Below, one piece after another: positions 56,909 to 64,000 of a stretch of DNA of 64,000 nucleotides; within the stretch, counting starts at the first letter, position 1, and each line of letters opens with the position of its first letter. Below the pieces are notes generated by a model. The model did not search any database. It had not been told where the DNA came from and saw only the letters and a program-made list of their open reading frames with translations. Source of the DNA: Bimastos eiseni (lineage: Eukaryota > Annelida > Clitellata > Crassiclitellata > Lumbricidae). The stretch spans positions 7,143,087 through 7,207,086 of the forward strand of contig OY365822.1 of assembly GCA_959347315.1 (NCBI GenBank), given 5' to 3'. The translations under genes and the position numbers were made by a program.

Positions 56909-57322
56909 GGAGCGTTCACCATCTGCATCGACCTCCCTTCGACGTAGGTCACCAAACAGACGACGCAGGTCATCATCTCGTGGACGCAAGAAGTCTACGT
57001 CACCACAGCGACGCAAGTCTTCTTCCCCGAGACGGCGTCGCAAATCCTCGTCTCCTAGACGAGGGAGGTCCGGTTCGGCACGGCGCCGTCGATCCAGGTC
57101 GCCCCAGAGACGGAGATCGAGATCCCCAATCTCGCGTAAACGTAGATCGCCCTCGTTCAGGAGGAGGGCCTCAAGATCGCCAAGAAGACGGCGTTCCCCA
57201 TCGCCCAGGGCACGTTCTCCGGCGAGGAGGCGCTGGGCGGAGTCCCCGCGAAGGAGGAGTCCGCCTGGCCCCGGGAGGAGAGGCAGTCGCGGCAGGGGAC
57301 GACCGGATCCACCAAAGAAACG
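56909..57322 (+). CDS. SRRM1: SRRM1, exon 8 (RS-rich)
   Basis: 414 bases, phase 2 to 2, acceptor TTATCATCAG, donor GTAGGC. Dense RS/SP repeats (RRRSRSPQRRRSRSPISRK, RRRRSPSPRARSPARRR) ending in a Gly/Arg run (PGPGRRGSRGRGRPDPP), like the PRRRPSP region of human SRRM1. The other long frame across it (starting at 56,980) is a shadow. Confidence 0.92.
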
Positions 57323-58194
57323 GTAGGCATTATGGTTGTAACCTCGGTTTTTTGTGGTGGGGAATACAAAGTTCTGAGCTTTTTATATTGAAGACTTGTG
57401 CAGTTTTGGATGAATCAATGAAACTTGATATAGCACCTCTTGAAGAAATCTACTCAGAGGCACCCTCTGCACTGGCCAGTTAGGTGTTATTAAGAACCAA
57501 TATCACATATCAGTTAGCAAAATACCTTTGTTGTTATTATTGCATTTGCTTTCACCTCTGTGTTCTGTGTCCAGTTCCTGATATGTTTTCGTAGGTAATA
57601 TTATGTTTTTATCTGATGCGTGTGTTCCAACATGCAAATTGGCGATTGGTTTAAAAAAGAATATACTTCGTACATAATTAATATGGGAGCTCATTATAGA
57701 GCCTTGCATCAATTGAATATGGTGGGCTAGTTGTTGACTTGGGATCATCGCACTCTGCCAATGTTTGCACTCTAACAGTGCCAGTCCAAAGCCTAGATAA
57801 AGGAGGGTGATGCTACTGCTATTTGTTAACATATACATAGAATGATTTTTTAAATAATATTTGATGCTTTGGCTAGACTGCAGAGCCATCAATCAGGTCT
57901 ACACCAGCTGTGGTTCATTGTTTATCTAGTTAACCTGTTAACAACCAGCGTTATGATTGGTGTTATTAAGCTGCAGCTATTACTACTACTACTTGTCTTT
58001 TGGTCGAATTCGGCCTCAGGAACTTTTTTTCAGTGATTAGTTCACCTTTCAACTTGCACTAAACAGGTGGAGCCACCAACCAGAAGTTTACCCTGGGGTA
58101 GATTTGAACCCACGACCCGTTAGGCATGCTCACCACTGCTCCATCGACCACCCTTGTGAGTCCGACATTTAATGCAGCGTATGTTCTATTTCAG

Positions 58195-58237
58195 CCGCTC
58201 ATCTGTTGCTTCATCGTCTGCGTCATCTGTATCTCGG
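58195..58237 (+). CDS. SRRM1: SRRM1, exon 9 (small, serine-rich)
   Basis: 43 bases, acceptor TTCTATTTCAG, donor GTCAGT, phase 2 to 0. Encodes RRSSVASSSASSVSR, counterpart of the human RRSSASLSGSSSSSSSS stretch. Both phases fit the neighbours. Confidence 0.8.
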
Positions 58238-58842
58238 GTCAGTTTTCACCACAGATTAAATTTCGTTGTAGGGGTCACCGATATGTTTGGCCAATTTACG
58301 TTTTGTCTTGTGACCGGTGAAAATCAAAATAGTATTGCTGTAAAGGTTTTTAATTTATCCCAACATATTTACTAAGGATTTACACTTTTCAACTGTTATC
58401 TAGAAGGAAAAAATTTTTTGTTGATCACCAATATCGTATTTTTAGATATATACAGCACCTCTCACAGATTTAGAGGTGCTCTCAGCACAGAAACGCCAGA
58501 TTGGTTTCCCATACGTTTTAGTATGTGCTGGTTGTTGAAGTGTTAAAGAGTGAGAAGCCAGTCATTAGCTTAGTCCTTAGTGATGGAGGAAGGTAATTTC
58601 AGGTAGATGGACCCACAACAGCATATGCCATCAGCAATATTAGTAGAGAACTAGTGATTCTGGTCTGTCTTTAGCTGGAATTTGCTTCATTGCATGTCTA
58701 AGCAGAACACGTTTTAGGTCGGTTTGTTCAGAGAATAAATTTCTTTACTTTCACATCAGACTGCTGTTCTGAAACCTATTAAACCGTGCAGGTCGTTTCC
58801 TGTGTCGATATGATATGAAGAATTTGTCACACATATCTGTAG

Positions 58843-58960
58843 AATTCCTCCGCGGAAAAGAAAACAGTTCAGAAACGCCGCAACTACCGTGCGCACGACG
58901 AGGAAAGTGACGAAGATAGCTCGTCTTCCAATTCTTCGACAGCATCTTCTCCTGTGCGCC
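58843..58960 (+). CDS. SRRM1: SRRM1, exon 10
   Basis: 118 bases, acceptor ATATCTGTAG, donor GTAAGT, phase 0 to 1. NSSAEKKTVQKRRNYRAHDE, then an acidic serine run (SDEDSSSSNSSTASS): close to the human VQQRRQYRRQNQQSSSDS block. Confidence 0.9.
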
Positions 58961-59119
58961 GTAAGTTGGCGAAGTCTTAATTAATACGACAATTCGTAAA
59001 GTAATATTACTTGATGCAGCAATTCGTAAAGTAATATTTACTTGATTTGACAGCTGCATATGTTTGCTGTCTGATTTAGCTGAGTACTGGACATTAGGGA
59101 TTTCAGTTAGACAAGGATG

Positions 59120-59190
59120 TCAAAGAGCTGGCTCGTTTTCCATTTCTGGCCTGCCGACGATTTATTTCTGGCCCACGGAGCCTAGTCCTC
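59120..59190. repeat. hAT-like MITE fragment
   Basis: GGATGTCAAAGAGCTGGCTC and TTTCTGGCCCACGGAGCC match the left end of the 38,159 and 43,898 elements. The 24-bp-related tandem block 59,190-59,285 and a LINE tail (59,355-59,400) follow. Confidence 0.6.
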
Positions 59191-59451
59191 AGACTAGAAC
59201 TACTATGGCTCAGTCTCGATCCTCAGACTAGAACTGCTATAACTCAGTCTTGATCCTCAGACTAGAATTGCTATGGCTCAGTCTCGGTCCTTTGCTCCAA
59301 ATGCTAGACGATTCAGTGACTAGTACTAGTTGACTTCGACGCATGAGCTTACCGTAGAGAGCACCTCTGAGTAGATATCTGGAAGGGCGCTGTATAGATG
59401 TTTGATTACTGTACCGTGTGATTGCTTTACATTTGATGCATTTGGCTGTAG

Positions 59452-59542
59452 GTGGGCGGTCAAGTCCTGCGAGAGGCAATCGAGCCAGGGTTTCACCACG
59501 AAGACAGCAGCGCCAGGGAGGCAGAAGGTCACCGCAGCGCAG
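59452..59542 (+). CDS. SRRM1: SRRM1, exon 11
   Basis: 91 bases, acceptor TTTGGCTGTAG, donor GTAGGA, phase 1 to 2. RGRSSPARGNRARVSPRRQQ and GGRRSPQRR: further RS-type repeats. Confidence 0.85.
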
Positions 59543-60463
59543 GTAGGAATTTCTATTGTTAAGAATCTTAACATACCTTGACCATATGTTTTTTCTGTAG
59601 GAATTTGTGGATGGTACTGGGTCTGTGTACATGGGCTATTGTCGTATAGAATGATTTTAAAAAAATAATATTTGATGCTGCTTTCAGGCTTTGGCTTGGC
59701 TAGACGGCAGAGCCCTCAGGTCTACACCAGCTGTGGTGCATTGTTTATCTAGTTGACCCTTTAACAACCAGCGTTATTGATTATGCCTTACACTTTAGTA
59801 CACGCTGGTCGTTAAAGACTTAATCTTGTTACGACTTACATGCAGTGTAAGTGATCACAGGGTTTGAGGGGGACAAGTCCTCCTCACCTTTTACAGAGAG
59901 AAGAATTATTGTATGTTTGTCCCTCCAGATTTCTTACCCTTCTCATTGGGTGTCCTCACCTCTGGAAAACCAATGCAGTGCTTTGTCAGATTGTTAAAGG
60001 ATTCATAATTATTATGTGTGCAGTGAGCTCTTCTCTGGAGAAAATTTTTTGGTGGTCGTACATTGGCCTTGGTCAGATAGTGGGCATTAGAAATAAAGGA
60101 CTTTGGTGATATGGATGAGTCCAGTTAGGAGGGCAGGGCAGATGAGGAAACTAAAGGACAGGTGAACAGCAGTTACGGGAAGCTAAGTTTTTTAATGGAG
60201 CAATGGGTTACACGCTTGCCCACCTTCGTTATTGGAACAGCCAAACAACGGGGTCTGATGTAATCGAAGTCTTAACTTCAGATGGCATGCTGCTGTATGG
60301 GTGTCTGATTCAATCCTATGCTTTGCAACACAGTCAGGGTAATGCATGTACTAGCATTACCAGCAGTGTTGGTACTGTAACAGAAAGATTTCAACAACAT
60401 ATCTTCATGTGTACTTAGAAATATATACTTCGTTTCATAACCGACTGTTTTCCATCTTTGCAG

Positions 60464-62134
60464 ACGATCCCCATCGATGCGTCGTTCCCGCAGTCCCAGA
60501 AGACAACAGCCTGCCCAACGCCGCAGTGCATCCGAGTCTCCGGCGAGGGCCCGCCGCCAACCATCGCCCAAAAGGGGGGCGTCGCCTCGCCCTGTCAGAA
60601 GACGCAGGTCTCCTACTCCGCCTCAGAGAATTAACCGCCGCCGATCGTCGTCTCCCGCTACTCGTCGTGTGGTGCGTCCGGCTGCAAAGAGCCCCAGCTC
60701 CTCGGTCGAGAGGGATGGTCGTGGGGTGAAAAACAGAGCTTCTCCCACACAGTTGAAGCAGGAGCGCGCACGTCGTCCTTCACCGGTGAAGAAAGCGAGA
60801 TCTTCTTCATCTTCCAGCGAGGACTCGTCTTCGGGAGGGGAGAGCCCATCGCCGGCCCCAAAGAAGGCACCTGTGCCACCAAGGCAGAGATCGCCCCCTC
60901 ATTCCAGCCACCCCAGAAGAGGATCCCCGGCAAAGGGAGGCAAAGGGAGGGCGAGCGCTTCACCCCCGGTCAGACCGGCAAAGCGTCATGATTCGTCCTC
61001 TTCTGCCGATGACATTCCAGCCAAGAAGGAGCTGCCGCCTGCGGACAGACGGATGCGGAAGGCTTCCCCTGTGAAAGCGGAAAGGCAGAGATCCAGCCGG
61101 TCGCCCTCGAACAGGAGACAGAGGTCTCCTGTTGTTGAAAGATCGAGGGCATCGCCTGTCGAGGACAGGCGCAGAAGAGCAGCGGCCTCTCCTCCGGCCG
61201 AAAGAAGGCGGCGGCCTTCGCCGTCTCCGGTGGTGGAGAGGAAGAGGCGGCCCTCCCCTTCTCCTGTAGAAAAGAAGCGCCGACCATCACCTTCTCCGGC
61301 AGCGGAGAAGCGGAAACGTCCTTCGCGCTCTCCAGTGGAAGAGAGGAAAAGAAGGCCCTCACCTTCGGCCAATGTCGGCAAGAAGCAGAGACCATCATCC
61401 TCGCCGGATGAGCCACAGAGGCGCCAAAGATCTCCCCAGAATTCGCCAGCCCCAAGAAAGAGGCAGGCTTCTCCGGTGCCTAGCGACAAGAGGCGCCACG
61501 TCGAATCGGACGACGACAAGCAGCAGAGCAAGCGGAAGGAGAGCGGACGCAAGGGAAGTCAGGCTCCAGAGCGCCGAGCTGGTGCTCCGCGCGATGATGT
61601 CAAGCGAGCGCGATCTTCGTCATCGTCTTCATCTTCCGGCGATGATAAGCGCGTGCGATCTTTATCCCCGGACGAGAAGAAGCGAAAAATATCCAGCCCC
61701 GTGACCAAGAAACCCTCTCCGGGTCGCAGGGCGCCTCGGCATGACTCGTCATCAGAGTCTGACCACAAGCAGTCGTTGTCTCCGCCGCCGCCCAAAAGGA
61801 AAGCCGCTTCTCCCGTAGCGAAAAGCGAGCGCAGGCGATCTCCGTCTCCGGTGGCAATCAAGAAGGTGGCCGTCGTCTCTCCGCTTCCTTCAAAAGAACG
61901 GAAAGCGGCTGCAATCCAGAAACGCTCTAATTCTTCGTCGTCGGAATCGTCCCCGGAAAGAAACCTTGCTCCTCCGACATCCTCTGCGAAGGCAGGTAAA
62001 GTATCAGCCAGTCCCTCGGATCGGAAGAAGCTGTCGACGGCCTCGCCCGCGCCTAGGCCCCAGTCGCCGCCAACTCCCTCGGACAGGCGTCAGAAGAACG
62101 CTGAGGAAAGTCGACGACCCAAGAACAAAAAAGG
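60464..62134 (+). CDS. SRRM1: SRRM1, exon 12 (large RS/SP exon)
   Basis: 1,671 bases, acceptor CATCTTTGCAG, donor GTGCGT, phase 2 to 2: about 557 residues of low-complexity RS/SP sequence. It includes five to six tandem units of the form RRPSPSPVVERK (around 61,200-61,370), serine runs (RSSSSSSEDSSSGGE) and PPKRKAASPVAKSERRRSP, like the RRRSPSPPP/KRRASPSPPP repeats of human SRRM1. Higher G+C than the surrounding introns. The ATG at 60,477 is internal. The long minus-strand frames are shadows. Confidence 0.93.
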
Positions 62135-62489
62135 GTGCGTGTTAAGTATTTATCTAAATCGCATTTCTGCATACAAGCATATTGTTCCTTCATGTATCGT
62201 TTGATTTTGAAATTATGTTTTGTCCGGTCGAAATGGGGCATTTGACTTGCATTGTTTTTGAACTGTGATCTAGAGAATATTCACATACTGTCTAATTTAC
62301 ACTCTGGATGGTATAATTGTGTATAAATTTTTGTGTGCAATGACGCATTCATTTTGACATTTAAATAGCGCCTCAAAAGTCCCAACCCAGCCACGACGAT
62401 ACAAGTCGGTCTAAAGCGACTTGTAAAACAAAGTTGCATTACTCCTTGACAACAGTCTTAACTTAATGATTGTTCAAATGGTCTTGCCT

Positions 62490-62880
62490 TGGATGGTGCC
62501 AATTCATTTTTGAGTTGCCATATGAGCCAATTCATGTTTGAATTGCCATATGAGCCAATTCATTTTTGAATTGCCATATGAGCCATTCATTTGTATATAT
62601 TATCATATAAGCTATGCATTTGTGAATTATCACAAGCCATTCAGTGGTGAATTACCATTAGATGATTGATTTGTGAATTATCATGATCCAATCATTTGTG
62701 ATTTACCATATGAGCCGTTCATTTGTGGATTATCACAAGCCATCCTTGTTGTGAATTTCCACAAACCATTCACTTATGAACACTTATGAATTGCCATATG
62801 AGTTTTAACATACCAAATGAGCCAATTCATTTATGTATTACCACTTGAGCCATTTATCTGTGAATTATCATGTGAGTTAG
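62490..62880 (+). repeat. 27-bp minisatellite in SRRM1 intron 12
   Basis: About 14 units near GCCATATGAGCCAATTCATT then TGTGAATT, increasingly diverged towards the 3' end, running to within about 35 bases of the exon 13 acceptor. Confidence 0.85.
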
Positions 62881-62917
62881 TGAAATACCTCTTGATTGTT
62901 TAATTTTTCTACTTCAG

Positions 62918-63350
62918 AGGAGTAGACTTGGACCGCCCCACCACAAAGCGAGACAGCTCATTGCCTGAAGAACGCAGCTCTCGCAGTCGCAACCGCGACA
63001 CGTCCTCCCCACCCAGAAGAAATCGACCCGTGGAGAAGATCGCCGAAGGAAAAGCCGACCCGGCTAAACCTCCGGCGAGGCGAGGCAAGAGCCGTTCAGA
63101 GTCTCATTCTTCTGAGGATCGCAGATCGAGGAGGTCTTCCCAGAGTGGATCACGGTCTCCGGCGGCCCGCGAGAAGAGGAAATCGAGCGGCAAGCCGGAG
63201 ATGTTGAAGTCGCTCAACATGAAGGATGGGTTTGAAAAGCGTGAGGGAGAGAGTCTACCGCTACCGGCTCTACCGCCTTCGAAGAAGCAGAGGTCGGAGA
63301 GCGTGGAGGAGACTCCACCGAGAAAGAAGATGCGAGAAGATCCAGTTCAG
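62918..63350 (+). CDS. SRRM1: SRRM1, exon 13
   Basis: 433 bases, acceptor TTCTACTTCAG (62,916-62,917), donor GTTGAC, phase 2 to 0. GVDLDRPTTKRDSSLPEERS, RS repeats (EDRRSRRSSQSGSRSPAARE), a less repetitive block LKSLNMKDGFEKREGE, then PPSKKQRSESVEETPPRKK. The frame through the donor reaches a stop at 63,464, so an intron-retained end is possible. Confidence 0.87.
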
Positions 63351-63553
63351 GTTGACGCTCCTTTCCCTCTCGTGTATATTTCCTTTTATTGTATATTTGT
63401 TAATTTTTCCTCAATACACAAGTCAACAACGATTGTGTTCAATGGCCACAGAGCCGTCGTTTAAATGAGATAAATGCTGGTGTGGCATTTCTTTCTGTGA
63501 TCGACAGGCGGAGGCAGCATATAGGTTGCCGTATTGTATTTAAAGATTTCTAG

Positions 63554-63595
63554 AGCACTTCTAGTAGGGTGAAGCGTTCAGAAGCGGCGCTGCCA
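63554..63595 (+). CDS. SRRM1: SRRM1, possible small exon 14
   Basis: From acceptor GATTTCTAG the frame reads STSSRVKRSEAALPVRKS, which resembles human SPSTNWSPAVPVKKAKS just before the lysine-rich end. A donor at CCA|GTGCGC (63,596) keeps phase 0 with the next exon. A better-looking donor at 63,630 (ACAG|GTGCAT) would need acceptor CCGCAG at 63,962 to stay in frame. The precise ends are therefore uncertain. Confidence 0.45.
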
Positions 63596-63940
63596 GTGCG
63601 CAAGTCCCTGCAAGAAGAATTAGATACAGGTGCATACCAACATGTATACCTGCATGCATATTTTTTTTAAAAGGATTATTCTGATGGTCCCTAAAATCGA
63701 CGACTCCAAATTTGGCCACATAGGTTTTTTATGCTTTTTGCCTGCCGTCTAAGGCCGGTACTAGGTAAAAATTTGCAGATTGGAAGGGATGGGTAGTTGA
63801 GTTATCTCTGTTGACCCGGTTGTCGCGAACGGTCGCTCATGAATGCAAGTACTAACCCCAGTCATGGAATTGCTTACATCTATAACTCCAGCAACGGCCT
63901 GCTGTGTATGCCTTGTCTAAATGAACGATCTTTGGTTTAG

Positions 63941-64000
63941 GATTCGGAGGGTGAGGCCGCAGTCGCCGGTTCTGCTGGCAAAAAGAAGAAGGAGAAGAAG
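63941..64000 (+). CDS. SRRM1: SRRM1, next exon (cut by window end)
   Basis: After acceptor TTTGGTTTAG, phase 0: DSEGEAAVAGSAGKKKKEKK, the counterpart of human NSDQEGGGKKKKKKKDKK near the C-terminus. The exon is open at the window edge. Confidence 0.8.

Noticed and set aside
56980..57483. Long plus-strand frame beginning MDARSLRHHSD
   Set aside because: Shadow frame of the RS-rich SRRM1 exon 8; the other frame gives the SRRM1-type RS repeats and correct phases.
60986..61552. Long minus-strand frames across the big SRRM1 exon
   Set aside because: Shadows of the arginine/serine-rich coding strand.

Overview
This is a repeat-rich animal genomic window with spliced genes, GT-AG introns of about 0.3-5 kb, many SINE/LINE/hAT-type repeats, long tetranucleotide microsatellites and one 200-base assembly gap. 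It has no bacterial or viral organisation. The repeat types (CR1/L2-like LINE remnants with a 3' tail reading about GAGGCGCTATATAAGTTTCATTGATTGA, tRNA-derived SINEs) and the gene content point to a marine invertebrate. I cannot fix the phylum from the sequence alone.

Layout. 1-9.4 kb is intergenic: microsatellites, a polypyrimidine/polypurine pair, a CR1-like LINE relic and the gap. 9.4-39.2 kb holds four tandem, minus-strand genes (called A, B, C and D here) for small four-pass membrane proteins of the PMP22/EMP/claudin superfamily (161, 165, 159 and 163 residues). Each has three coding exons joined by phase-1 introns at the same two places; I rebuilt all splice junctions and every model stays in frame. 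A and B are a younger pair from a duplication of about 5-6 kb that carried introns, a 5' non-coding exon, a short upstream ORF and a poly(A) signal with it. C and D are more diverged. 39.2-49.7 kb is intergenic repeat sequence. 49.8 kb to the window end carries, on the plus strand, the SR-related splicing co-activator SRRM1 (SRm160) in at least 14 coding exons (about 1,220 residues so far). It has a clear PWI domain and long RS/SP-repeat exons, and it runs off the window.

The most unusual signal is a family of foldback-like mobile elements (11,980-12,317; 18,029-18,529; 24,372-27,032 with a second nested at 24,565-26,751; 32,361-32,662). They share ends beginning GG(T/C) and, in most ends, a GACA word shortly inside. 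Three have exact 8-bp target-site duplications. Their arms are tandem arrays of a 13-17-bp unit that differs from copy to copy. One copy is bracketed by comparison with the paralogous intron that lacks an equivalent insertion, and another splits a LINE tail. Other datable insertions include an 822-bp hAT-like element with a perfect 8-bp duplication and a LINE nested inside a second repeat.
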